A DNA stretch of 64,000 bases from an uncultured Chloracidobacterium sp. (lineage in GTDB: Bacteria; Acidobacteriota; Blastocatellia; Pyrinomonadales; Pyrinomonadaceae): the NCBI GenBank assembly GCA_936914845.1, contig CAKZGE010000008.1, positions 62,001-126,000 of the forward strand, read 5' to 3'. Position numbers and translations under genes: made by a program. Below, piece after piece: positions 45,627-53,959 of this stretch; the stretch's first letter is position 1; each line of letters opens with the position of its first letter. Below the pieces are notes generated by a model that saw nothing but the letters and a program-made list of their open reading frames with translations, did no database searches and was not told the origin of the DNA.

Positions 45627-46103
45627 ATGGCGCCCTTAGCGGATTACGTTGAAAAATTAAAAGAGCAGAACCCGGCTTGGGTCATCGAAAGCATCGAAGC
45701 CCTTGGCGAGATGACCGTGATAATTCCGGCTGAACAAGCCTTCGAGATCTGCGTTTTCCTGCGCGATCAGCAGGGCTTCGATATGCTTGCCGACCTTTGC
45801 GGAGCGGATCGCGGCCCGGAAGAAGATCCGCGTTTCGAGGTGAATTACCACCTTTTTTCGACAACGCATTACCAACGGTTGCGGCTGAAGGCTCTTTTAT
45901 CTGAAGACGGCCCGAGCATTCACAGCGTCACCGGTGTCTGGCGGACGGCGGATTGGCACGAACGTGAAACCTTTGATCTGTTAGGGATCAATTTCGAATT
46001 TCATCCGGACCTTCGCCGAATTTTGCTGCCGTCGGATTTTGACGGCCATGCTTTGAGAAAGGATTATCCGCTGAGAGGCTATGAGCCGTACAGCATGAAT
46101 TGA
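45627..46103 (+). CDS. nuoC: NADH-quinone oxidoreductase subunit C
   Basis: 158-residue peripheral-arm subunit without cofactor. Contains FDMLADLCGAD and ETFDLLGINFEFHPDLRRILLPSDFDGHALRKDYPL, the 30-kDa subunit signature. It is separate from NuoD, unlike the fused NuoCD of E. coli. 18 nt after nuoB and 40 nt before nuoD. Confidence 0.95.
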   Translation: MAPLADYVEKLKEQNPAWVIESIEALGEMTVIIPAEQAFEICVFLRDQQGFDMLADLCGADRGPEEDPRFEVNYHLFSTTHYQRLRLKALLSEDGPSIHSVTGVWRTADWHERETFDLLGINFEFHPDLRRILLPSDFDGHALRKDYPLRGYEPYSMN

Positions 46104-46143
46104 TATTGCCGCCGTTCGATCTACGGCTTGGCAATTTGTGTAT

Positions 46144-47364
46144 ATGAGCACTGCAGTTGAGAACATTCCGGCCGCGTTTGACGTCATCGATCAGCCGCTT
46201 GAATCGGAAATGACCCTTTCCATGGGTCCGCAGCACCCGTCCACGCACGGAGTGCTCCGGCTTGACCTGAAACTTGACGGCGAAATGGTCATCAGAGCCA
46301 TTCCGGATATCGGCTATTTGCACACCGGGATGGAAAAGCTGTTCGAATATAAAAAGTACCAGCAAGGGATCGTTATTACTGATCGTATGGATTATCTGAA
46401 TCCGCTCGGTAATAACCTCGCCTATGTGATGGCCGCCGAAAAGCTTTTGCAGCTCGAGATACCGGAAAGAGCCCAGGTCATCCGCGTCCTGATGTGCGAA
46501 TTGCAGCGCATCGCTTCGCACATGGTTTGGCTCGGCACGTCGTGTCTTGATATGGGAGCCATGACGCCCTTTTGGTTCTGCTTCAAGGAACGCGAAAAGA
46601 TCCTCAACATCATTGAAAGCGCTTCGGGCGGACGCATGACCCCGAGCTATTTCCGGATCGGCGGTGTGATGATGGATCTGCCGGCCGGTTTTGACAACCG
46701 CGTTTCTCAATTTTTAGAAAATTTCCCGGATGCCTTGAAGACCTTTGATACTCTCATCACCGGCAACGGCATCTGGCAGAGCCGCACGATGGGCATCGGC
46801 GTCATTTCAAAAGAAGACGCTATCTCGTGGGGATTGACCGGCCCGAGCCTTCGCGGCAGCGGTGTCGATCTTGACCTTCGGCGGGCAAATCCATATAGCG
46901 GCTACGAAACATACGATTTTGAGGTGCCGGTCGAAAACGACGGAGACGTCTGGTCGCGGTTCAAGGTGCGTATGCTGGAACTGCGCGAATCGTACAAGAT
47001 CGTTCGCCAAGCTCTTGAACGTCTAAAACCCGGACCGGTCAAGGCAGACGCTCCAAAGGTGGTCCTGCCGGATCGTGACGATATGCGTAAACACATGGAT
47101 TCGCTTATCCACCATTTCCTGATCGTGGCCGAAGGGTTCAATGTCCCGCCCGGCGAGGTTTATCACGCGATCGAAGCTTCGAAAGGCGAGCTCGGCGTTT
47201 ATATGAAATCGAACGGCGGCCCGAAACCGGAACGCGTCCATTTCCGCGGGCCAAGTTTTGTTAACCTATCGGCCTTTCCGGTGCTTAGCGAAGGGGAAAT
47301 GATCGCGGACGTCGTAGCGATCATCGGCAGCTTGGATATTGTGCTCGGAGAGATCGATAGATAA
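46144..47364 (+). CDS. nuoD: NADH-quinone oxidoreductase subunit D
   Basis: 49-kDa subunit lining the quinone site, 406 residues from ATG 46144 (a GTG two codons upstream is possible). LSMGPQHPSTHGVLRL with the quinone-site His, GYLHTGMEKL and the C-terminal GSLDIVLGEIDR are diagnostic of NuoD. The last base of the stop codon is shared with the nuoE start (TAATG). Confidence 0.95.
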   Translation: MSTAVENIPAAFDVIDQPLESEMTLSMGPQHPSTHGVLRLDLKLDGEMVIRAIPDIGYLHTGMEKLFEYKKYQQGIVITDRMDYLNPLGNNLAYVMAAEKLLQLEIPERAQVIRVLMCELQRIASHMVWLGTSCLDMGAMTPFWFCFKEREKILNIIESASGGRMTPSYFRIGGVMMDLPAGFDNRVSQFLENFPDALKTFDTLITGNGIWQSRTMGIGVISKEDAISWGLTGPSLRGSGVDLDLRRANPYSGYETYDFEVPVENDGDVWSRFKVRMLELRESYKIVRQALERLKPGPVKADAPKVVLPDRDDMRKHMDSLIHHFLIVAEGFNVPPGEVYHAIEASKGELGVYMKSNGGPKPERVHFRGPSFVNLSAFPVLSEGEMIADVVAIIGSLDIVLGEIDR

Positions 47365-47894
47365 TGGCAGCAGCAACACCAACAAGTTTTACAGACCAGA
47401 TCGTTGTTTCGGACGAAGTGGCCGAATTTTCGCCGCAGGTCGTCGAAGAAATGCGGTCGCATTTGACCAAATATCCGGCGGAACGAAGCCGTTCGGCTCT
47501 GATCCCGTTGCTTTTTGTCGTTCAACGCGAAAGAGGCTGGATCGACAACCCCGGCGTCAATTTTTTGGCTGATTTCCTCGGGCTGGAAGTTACCGACGTT
47601 TGGGAAACCGCGACCTTTTATTCGATGTTCAACTTGCGCCCCGTCGGCCGGCACCATCTGCAGATCTGCAAAACACTGTCGTGCAAAATAATGGGTGAAC
47701 CGGACATCACGGAACATATCTGCAAAAAGCTTAACATTCACCCGGGCGAAACCACCGCCGACGGCAAATTCACCGTCTCGCTGGTCGAATGTCTCGGCAG
47801 CTGCGGCACTGCCCCGATGATGCAGATCGGCTTTGATTATCACGAGGACCTGACGATCGAAAAGGTGGATAAGATCTTGGATGAGTTGAAATAA
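47364..47894 (+). CDS. nuoE: NADH-quinone oxidoreductase subunit E
   Basis: 24-kDa subunit with a [2Fe-2S] cluster, 176 residues. Ligands are Cys102, Cys107, Cys143 and Cys147 (ICKTLSC and CLGSC). Ends LTIEKVDKILDELK. The last ~80 bp are repeated at 48472-48552, downstream of an inserted toxin module. The next complex I gene, nuoF, begins 1.08 kb further on instead of directly. Confidence 0.95.
   Translation: MAAATPTSFTDQIVVSDEVAEFSPQVVEEMRSHLTKYPAERSRSALIPLLFVVQRERGWIDNPGVNFLADFLGLEVTDVWETATFYSMFNLRPVGRHHLQICKTLSCKIMGEPDITEHICKKLNIHPGETTADGKFTVSLVECLGSCGTAPMMQIGFDYHEDLTIEKVDKILDELK
47810..47889 (+). repeat. nuoE 3' end, original copy of an ~80-bp direct repeat
   Basis: The sequence from TGCCCCGATGATG to GATGAGTTGA is repeated at 48472-48552 with only two small indels and changes at the very end. 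Both copies are in the same orientation and flank the brnT remnant and a small ORF. Confidence 0.9.
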
Positions 47895-47896
47895 GA

Positions 47897-48228
47897 ATGA
47901 ATAAGATTCGCGTCATATTTGATCCTGTTAAAAACAGGACAAACAAAGCCGAACATGACGGAATCTCATTAGCAGAAGGAGGAAGCGTTCTTGAGAAAGA
48001 TCCGAATGCTCTAACTCAGTTCGATCCCGATCATTCAGATGGCGAGCAGATGGCGAGATTCGATTTGCAACGATCGGTATTTCAAATAAAAATCGGATCT
48101 TATTTGTTTCGCACACGGAATTTGAAGATGATACGATCGAACGCGGAATAACTTTTGTAAGAATAATAAGTGCACGAAAGGCTTCGGCGACACAGCGAAA
48201 GATCTACGAAAAAAGTTTATGGCAATAG
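47897..48228 (+). pseudogene. brnT: BrnT-type toxin gene disrupted by an 11-bp tandem duplication
   Basis: The reading frame from ATG 47897 matches BrnT ribonuclease toxins (IRVIFDPVKNRTNKAEHDGISL ... LTQFDPDHSDGE) for 50 codons. The 11-nt word CAGATGGCGAG is then present twice in tandem (48036-48046 and 48047-48057). Removing one copy restores an open frame of 106 residues, continuing IRFATIGISNKN, FVSHTEFEDDTIERG and RIISARKASATQRKIYEKSLW to TAG 48226-48228, all typical of BrnT. As it stands the frame runs into a stop at 48151. Located 2 nt after nuoE. Clear evidence of a recently inactivated toxin. Confidence 0.88.
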
Positions 48229-48458
48229 ATTGGAATACAGCAGAACGAGGTAGATATTACGGGCGCGTGATTTCCGTCGGATCATTATCGTCCAAGAATA
48301 AGACCGTCACAAAATCGGCCGAATCCGCGAACTTATCAGAACAAGAGGAGGACCTTCTGCGTGAAGTTATCTCACCTGTGTATGAGGCGTCCGGCGTTCG
48401 CAAAAAAGCTCAAATTCGAAAGGTGTTCGCAAAATTAGGAGTTCCAATTTCTTCTTAG
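48219..48458 (+). CDS. Small unknown protein in antitoxin position
   Basis: 79 residues, overlapping the brnT end by 10 nt, as an antitoxin gene would. MAIDWNTAERGRYYGRVISVGS is followed by a polar Lys/Ser/Glu region and a helical C-terminus (LLREVISPVYEASGVRKKAQIRKVFAKLGVPISS). It does not resemble BrnA, which normally follows brnT. No function recognised; the C-terminal half might bind DNA, but this is speculative. Confidence 0.55.
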   Translation: MAIDWNTAERGRYYGRVISVGSLSSKNKTVTKSAESANLSEQEEDLLREVISPVYEASGVRKKAQIRKVFAKLGVPISS

Positions 48459-48471
48459 AGCTATATGCCTG

Positions 48472-48552
48472 TGCCCCGATGATGCAGATCGGCTTTGATT
48501 ATCCACGAGGCCTGACGATCGAAAAGGTGGATAAGATCTTGGATGAGTTGAG
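48472..48552 (+). repeat. Second copy of the nuoE 3' end
   Basis: Direct repeat of 47810-47889. It has one inserted C (TTATCCACG) and one missing A (GAGGCCTG) that cancel out in frame, so it still reads CAPMMQIGFDY PRG LTIEKVDKILDELS and then TGA. No start codon or upstream nuoE sequence precedes it, so it is not a gene. It ends 9 nt before the hicB ATG. Confidence 0.9.
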
Positions 48553-48561
48553 TTGAATTCG

Positions 48562-48759
48562 ATGTTTTATAAGGTTGTATTGCAACAAAGCGAAGAAGGA
48601 TATAGTGTCTCATGCCCTGCATTGCCGGGATGTTGGTCGCAAGGCGACACCGAAATGGATGCCCTGGCGAATATTAAATCGGCCATCGAGGAATATCTCG
48701 AGGTACTCGACCACCAACTCGAAGGAGCCGATGTTCGCGAGATTGAGATAATTGGATAG
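48562..48759 (+). CDS. hicB: HicB-family antitoxin
   Basis: 65 residues: FYKVVLQQSEEGYSVSCPALPGCWSQGDTEMDALANIKSAIEEYLEVL is the partial RNase H-like HicB fold with PALPGCxxxGDT and the A-x2-NI-x-A-I segment. It lacks the C-terminal DNA-binding domain of longer HicB proteins. ATG at 48562 is preferred to TTG 48553. Directly upstream of hicA (no spacer), the hicB-first order. Intact. Confidence 0.9.
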   Translation: MFYKVVLQQSEEGYSVSCPALPGCWSQGDTEMDALANIKSAIEEYLEVLDHQLEGADVREIEIIG

Positions 48760-48972
48760 GTGTCTAAGTTACCGGGAGTAAATCATCTACACGCTATCAA
48801 AGCCCTGGAGAAAGCAGGTTTTAAGGTAGCTCGCCAAGGCAAACACACGGTCATGACCAACGGGACTCGCATTATAACGATACCAAGGCACAACCCTGTC
48901 AATGCTTTTACAATGGGCGGGATCGTCAAAGATGCTGGACTTACCGTTGAGGAGTTCAAGGAGCTTCTTTAA
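48760..48972 (+). CDS. hicA: HicA-family toxin
   Basis: 70-residue mRNA interferase with the double-stranded RNA-binding fold. GTG start immediately after the hicB stop. HAIKALEKAGFKVARQGKHTVMTNGTRIITIPRHNPVNAFTMGGIVKDAGLTVEEFKELL contains the catalytic His in GKH and the IPRHNPV motif. Appears functional. nuoF begins 2 nt after its stop, so it sits in the complex I operon. Confidence 0.92.
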   Translation: MSKLPGVNHLHAIKALEKAGFKVARQGKHTVMTNGTRIITIPRHNPVNAFTMGGIVKDAGLTVEEFKELL

Positions 48973-48974
48973 TT

Positions 48975-50282
48975 ATGGAAATCAAAGCAATAGGCTGCGA
49001 GCCGCTTCAACTTAAACGCATGCACATTGAAAATGGGCATACGCTGAAGGTTTATCGCGAGACCGGCGGTTACGAATCGCTGAAAAAAGCTCTCGGCATG
49101 ACAGCGGACGATATTATAAACGAGGTCAAGGCATCATCGCTTCGCGGACGCGGCGGTGCCGGATTCCCTACCGGCATGAAATGGTCCTTCGTACCGAAAG
49201 ATTCGCCGAAGCAGAAATATGTCGTCTGCAACGCCGACGAATCCGAACCCGGCACATTTAAGGATCGCTACCTGCTCGAACGCGACCCGCACGCCTTGAT
49301 CGAAGGCATGCTGATCGCTGCCTACGCCCTTGGTTCAAAGGCTTGCTACATATATTTTCGCGGCGAATACCGCTATTTGATCGACGTCATGGATGCCGCG
49401 ATCGAGGAAGCACGCGAAGCAGGTTTGATCGGCAGCAATATTTTTGATTCGGGCTTTTCCTGCGAGGTCTATACTCAAACCGGTGCCGGTGCTTACATCT
49501 GCGGTGAAGAAACGGCTCTGCTCAGCTCGCTCGAAGGCTACCGGGGACACCCGCGCATGAAACCGCCTTTTCCTGCGATCGAGGGCCTGTATGCGTCGCC
49601 GACCGTTGTCAACAACGTCGAAACCCTGACCGCTGTGCCCCAGATCATCGAAATGGGCGGCATCGCCTGGCGAGACCTCGGCACCGAAAAATCGGGCGGA
49701 ACGAAACTTTGGTCCGTTAGCGGCCACGTCAAAAGACCGGGTGTTTACGAACTGCCGATGGGCTATTCCGATATGGAAAAGTTCATCATGGAAGATTGCG
49801 GCGGCATGCTCCATGCCGATCGAAAGCTGAAAGCGGTCATTCCCGGAGGTTCGAGCGTTTATATCATGAACGCCGGCCAGGTCATTTGCAAAAATGTCAC
49901 CATGGATTACGAAGGCCTCGTGGCCGGAGGTTCAATGGTCGGTTCGGGTGGTTTCATTGTCATGGATGAAAGCGTCGATATAATGGAATCGACCAAGAAT
50001 CTGACCGAATTTTATCGCCACGAAAGCTGCGGCTGGTGTACACCCTGCCGAGAGGGCACTGATTGGCTGGTGAAAATATTTAACCGCATCTCAACCGGCG
50101 GCGGCCGTCCGGAAGACGCCCAGCTGCTGCTTGATATCTGCGACAATATCGAAGGAAAAAGCTTCTGTCCGCTGGGCGATGCGGCCGCTTGGCCGATCCA
50201 AAGCGCGGTCAAGCAGTTTCCCGAAGATTTCAAAAAATGGCTGGTTGCCAAAGCAAATGGCGAATTGGCCGCAAACGTATAA
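48975..50282 (+). CDS. nuoF: NADH-quinone oxidoreductase subunit F
   Basis: 51-kDa subunit holding FMN, the NADH site and cluster N3. 435 residues. GRGGAGFPTGMKW at 58-70, then NADESEPGTFKDR and GAGAYICGEETALLSSLEG. The [4Fe-4S] ligands are Cys352, Cys355, Cys358 (SCGWCTPC) and a fourth Cys near 398 (SFCPLGD). Starts 2 nt after hicA. Confidence 0.96.
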   Translation: MEIKAIGCEPLQLKRMHIENGHTLKVYRETGGYESLKKALGMTADDIINEVKASSLRGRGGAGFPTGMKWSFVPKDSPKQKYVVCNADESEPGTFKDRYLLERDPHALIEGMLIAAYALGSKACYIYFRGEYRYLIDVMDAAIEEAREAGLIGSNIFDSGFSCEVYTQTGAGAYICGEETALLSSLEGYRGHPRMKPPFPAIEGLYASPTVVNNVETLTAVPQIIEMGGIAWRDLGTEKSGGTKLWSVSGHVKRPGVYELPMGYSDMEKFIMEDCGGMLHADRKLKAVIPGGSSVYIMNAGQVICKNVTMDYEGLVAGGSMVGSGGFIVMDESVDIMESTKNLTEFYRHESCGWCTPCREGTDWLVKIFNRISTGGGRPEDAQLLLDICDNIEGKSFCPLGDAAAWPIQSAVKQFPEDFKKWLVAKANGELAANV

Positions 50283-50301
50283 TAAATAAGGAGTTATAAT
50301 T

Positions 50302-50430
50302 ATGGGAAAAGGTGATAAAAGAACTCGTCGGGGCAAGATATTTGCCGGGAGCTTCGGCAAATCGCGACCTAAGAAAAAAGCGGCTGCGGCTGTTGAAACC
50401 TCGGCCAAATCGAAAAAAGGCGACGCCTAG
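50302..50430 (+). CDS. Ribosomal protein THX (bTHX)
   Basis: A 42-residue basic protein beginning MGKGDKRTRRGKIFAGSFGK and continuing SRPKKKAAAAVETSAKSKKGDA. The first 25 residues match the small-subunit ribosomal protein THX of Thermus and many Bacteroidetes/Acidobacteria. AAGGAG lies 10 nt upstream of the ATG. Too short for ordinary gene callers. Located between nuoF and nuoG and probably co-transcribed. The Ala/Lys-rich C-terminal tail is an extension. Confidence 0.88.
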   Translation: MGKGDKRTRRGKIFAGSFGKSRPKKKAAAAVETSAKSKKGDA

Positions 50431-50456
50431 TTTTGTGAATTTGTCTTGGATTTGTA

Positions 50457-52715
50457 ATGTCAACTGAACTGATAAAAATTACGATCAACGGGAAAGAGTT
50501 CGAGGTCGAAAAAGGAGCTCGGCTGATCGATGTTTGCCGTGCCAATGCCTACAACATCCCGTCGTTCTGTTATTACGAAGACCTTGCCTTGCAGGCATCG
50601 TGTCGCATGTGTCTAGTTCGCATCGAAAAGATGCCAAAACTGCAGACCTCGTGCACCATTACCTGCACGGACGGCATGGCTGTTACGACCCAGAGTCCGG
50701 AGATCGAAAAGGCTCAGCGAGCCATGGGCGAATTCCTGCTGGCGAATCATCCCCTCGATTGCCCCGTTTGCGATCGCGGCGGTGAGTGCGAATTGCAGGA
50801 GGTCATTTTCGACTGGGGCGACGTAGAAGAACGCTTTTCAGAGAAAAAGAATGTTCAGCCGGAAAAATACCTGTCGCCGATCGTCGCCAACGATCCGCAG
50901 CGATGCATTTTGTGTAAACGCTGCACCCGCGTCTGCGACGAATGGATGGGCGAAGATGCCATCGAGGCCGGAAATCGCGGAGCCAACACCGTTATCGGCA
51001 CTTACGGCGGCTGGCTTAATTGTTCACAGTGCGGCAACTGTGTTGAGGTTTGCCCGACCGGCACGTTGCTTGACGGCGTCTATCGCCATGAAACGCGGCC
51101 GTGGGAGCTCGACCAGACCATCTCGACCGATGTTTACGGCTCCGACGGCATGCAGATCAGCATCGGTTCGCGCGGCGGACGTGTTCACCGCATTGTTGCC
51201 CGCGACCGTTACGTTAACGGTTTGAATGGTGAATTTCTCGACGTCAAAGCTCGCTTTGCCCACGAATTCATCGACCATCCGGACCGTATCAAAACTCCCC
51301 TTATCCGCTATAAAAAAGGCGGAAAGCTTATCCCGGCAACCTGGGATGATGCGATCGCTTTTACGGCTGCCAAATTGGCGGAGCATGCGGCTTCCACCGG
51401 GGTTATCGCGAGTCCGCGGCTGACCAATGAATCCGTCTTTACGCTGAAGCGCTTCGCCGCCGAGGTTCTAAATACCGAAAACTTTGCCGTTGCCGACCGT
51501 TATGACCTTTCGGCAGTGTTCGATAATTTGAGCGTTCCGCTTAACACGCACAAGCAAATACGCACGGCTAAGACCATCGTCTTGATCGGCGGCGAACCGG
51601 AAGAAGAACAGACCTACGTTGCGAAACAGATCCGACAGGCCGTACGGAATGGCGGAGCGACCCTGATCGTTGTCAACGACACGCCCATCCGGCTGTCGGA
51701 ACAGGCAAAACATTTTCTGCACATTAACAACGGCTCTTACGACGCTTTCGTGCTTGAATTTACGGGCCGCGGCGCAGGGGTTTTCGACAAACTCGGCATT
51801 GAACGCTCTGATCTTGATGCCGCTTTAGAAGCGATAAGATCGACGGAAGGCGACGTTGTCGTCCTTTTCGGCGGCGATATTTCGCCCGAGGGCCAAGCGG
51901 TATTGGCGGCGTCTGCGGCAGACTTTGCGACACCGCAACGCACCGTTCGCCTGCACCCGCTTCCGCTTTATAACAATTCGGTCGGTGCGAACGACGTTGC
52001 TGGCGGCAAAAGACCGCTTGCCGAGGTGCTCAAAAGCTCCAATGCCCTGCTTATCGGCGGCAGCCTGCATGATCCGGCACCGCTCAACGGCAAAGATTTC
52101 ATCGTCGTGCAAGAACTTTTCGAAACGGAAACGACAGACTTTGCCGATGTCGTATTGCCTGCGGCCTCGTTTGCGGAGGTTGACGGCACCTTTACAAATA
52201 ATACCGGCTTCGTTCAGCGGGTGCGAAAGGCGATCGACCCTCTCCACCAATCAAAGCCGGATTGGATGATCACAACGCTGATCGCTCGCGAAATGGACGT
52301 CGATTTCGGCTATGGATTTTCCGCCACCGCGGTTTTCAAGATGATAGCCGATAGCGTTCCGGCATATGCCGGTCTCCGCTACCCGGCACTTAAAGATGAA
52401 TCTCAGCCGGTTCAGGCGAGTTATCCGGCCGTTTCCGGTACAAACGTTGAGCCGGCGGTGGGATCTCTGATCGAACGAGCCGCCAAGTTGGACGTTTCAG
52501 CCGGTAAAAAAACAGAAACTCCGCCGATCGGGCACAAATTGCATCGTTTAACGACAATGACCTCGAAAACGGCTCAGTTCCATTTGCTTGCCCACGGCAA
52601 TCCGAAACCCGAAAATCTTTTGGTGTCGCCGTTGTTGCAGCTCGATCTCAATGGAAATGTCATTACGGCAGAAGTGGCGGAAGCCGCAGCGGTCGGAGCG
52701 ACCGACAGAGAATGA
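50457..52715 (+). CDS. nuoG: NADH-quinone oxidoreductase subunit G
   Basis: 75-kDa subunit, 752 residues. Ferredoxin-type [2Fe-2S] ligands Cys38, Cys49, Cys52 and Cys66; HPLDCPVCDRGGECELQ for N5; CILCKRCTRVC and CSQCGNCVEVCPTGTL for the two [4Fe-4S] clusters N4 and its neighbour. The C-terminal molybdopterin-oxidoreductase-like domain is present but retains no cofactor motif. 26 nt after the THX stop. Confidence 0.95.
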   Translation: MSTELIKITINGKEFEVEKGARLIDVCRANAYNIPSFCYYEDLALQASCRMCLVRIEKMPKLQTSCTITCTDGMAVTTQSPEIEKAQRAMGEFLLANHPLDCPVCDRGGECELQEVIFDWGDVEERFSEKKNVQPEKYLSPIVANDPQRCILCKRCTRVCDEWMGEDAIEAGNRGANTVIGTYGGWLNCSQCGNCVEVCPTGTLLDGVYRHETRPWELDQTISTDVYGSDGMQISIGSRGGRVHRIVARDRYVNGLNGEFLDVKARFAHEFIDHPDRIKTPLIRYKKGGKLIPATWDDAIAFTAAKLAEHAASTGVIASPRLTNESVFTLKRFAAEVLNTENFAVADRYDLSAVFDNLSVPLNTHKQIRTAKTIVLIGGEPEEEQTYVAKQIRQAVRNGGATLIVVNDTPIRLSEQAKHFLHINNGSYDAFVLEFTGRGAGVFDKLGIERSDLDAALEAIRSTEGDVVVLFGGDISPEGQAVLAASAADFATPQRTVRLHPLPLYNNSVGANDVAGGKRPLAEVLKSSNALLIGGSLHDPAPLNGKDFIVVQELFETETTDFADVVLPAASFAEVDGTFTNNTGFVQRVRKAIDPLHQSKPDWMITTLIAREMDVDFGYGFSATAVFKMIADSVPAYAGLRYPALKDESQPVQASYPAVSGTNVEPAVGSLIERAAKLDVSAGKKTETPPIGHKLHRLTTMTSKTAQFHLLAHGNPKPENLLVSPLLQLDLNGNVITAEVAEAAAVGATDRE

Positions 52716-52773
52716 TCTTTTGAGGAATTAGCCGGCGAAAGCGTCGGCCGAAGGGTCAATAACGTGCAGCCGC

Positions 52774-53886
52774 ATGTGGGCGGCCATGCATTTGTATATG
52801 GAATCAGTAATCAAGACAGCATTTCCTTTTTTGGTGATATCGGTAGGCATTTTGCTCGCTTTTCAGGGCGTGTTGATGATCGTTGCCTACACGGTCTTGG
52901 CCGAACGCAAGGTTCTCGGTTGGATCCAGGGCCGCATCGGCCCGAACCGCGTTGGGCCATGGGGTGTTCTGCAGCCGTTTGCCGATCTTCTAAAATTCAT
53001 CTTTAAAGAAGATCTCATACCCGATAAATCGACCAAATTCATTTATATGCTGGCTCCGCTGGTCGCCTTGACCTGTGCTTTGATGCCGATCGTCGTTTAT
53101 CCTTTCGGGCCGGCCATTACCACTATCGATTGGAGCTTTCTGCCCTTTGGGCTTGGCGACAACGTCCACGCCCTTCCGCTGACCATCGCTCAGATCGATG
53201 TCGGCGTGTTGTTTGTTTTGGCGATCACGTCGGTCGGCGTCTATGGCATTGCCCTGGCCGGTTGGTCATCGAACAGCAAATACAGTTTAATGGGCGGGCT
53301 GCGCTCGTCGGCACAGATGATCTCATATGAGCTGGCAATGGGAGCTTCCATTATCGGTGTCGTCATCCTTGCCGGGACCCTTGATCTCAACGGCATCATC
53401 GCGGCCCAGGCCCGTTCGCCGTTCAAGTGGTATATCATTCCGCAGTTCATCGCTTTTGTTGTGTTTCTCATCTCGGCGTTTGCGGAAACCAACCGTGTGC
53501 CATTCGATCTGCCCGAAGCCGAGACCGAATTGGTCGCCGGATTTCATACCGAATATTCAGCGCTAAAATTCGCTCTCTTCTTTATGGCCGAATACGTGAA
53601 TATGTTCACGGTTTCGGTAATGTGCACGGTGCTTTTTCTCGGCGGCTGGTATGTACCGGGATTAAGCCATATTTTCGAGGTCGGCTCAATACCTTATGCT
53701 CTCGTAAGCCATGTCGCTTTTCTGGCAAAGGTCTGCTCGTTCTTGTTCCTGTATATATGGGTACGAGGTACGCTGCCGCGTTTTCGTTTTGACCAATTGA
53801 TGAATTTCGGCTGGAAGTTTCTGTTGCCGGTCGCGTTGGCAAACGTTATTTTGACGATTATTGTTGTATATTTTTTGAATTCTTAA
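52774..53886 (+). CDS. nuoH: NADH-quinone oxidoreductase subunit H
   Basis: Membrane subunit at the quinone-site entrance, 370 residues. AERKVLGWIQGRIGPNRVGPWGVLQPFADLLKFIFKED and FAETNRVPFDLPEAETELVAGFHTEYSAL are the NuoH hallmarks. About eight membrane helices. ATG codons at 52774, 52786 and 52798 are all possible starts. In most operons nuoI follows; here nuoJ follows after 73 bp. Confidence 0.95.
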   Translation: MWAAMHLYMESVIKTAFPFLVISVGILLAFQGVLMIVAYTVLAERKVLGWIQGRIGPNRVGPWGVLQPFADLLKFIFKEDLIPDKSTKFIYMLAPLVALTCALMPIVVYPFGPAITTIDWSFLPFGLGDNVHALPLTIAQIDVGVLFVLAITSVGVYGIALAGWSSNSKYSLMGGLRSSAQMISYELAMGASIIGVVILAGTLDLNGIIAAQARSPFKWYIIPQFIAFVVFLISAFAETNRVPFDLPEAETELVAGFHTEYSALKFALFFMAEYVNMFTVSVMCTVLFLGGWYVPGLSHIFEVGSIPYALVSHVAFLAKVCSFLFLYIWVRGTLPRFRFDQLMNFGWKFLLPVALANVILTIIVVYFLNS

Positions 53887-53959
53887 CGCGTTACTATCGG
53901 GCGGCCTGATCTTTTGGGCTTCCGCTGTTTCGGGGTTTTAGCCGAAAACACTAAGTATC

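Noticed and set aside
45988..46710. Minus-strand open frame (240 codons) opposite nuoC and nuoD
   Set aside because: Antisense to highly conserved nuo sequence; no known-family similarity.
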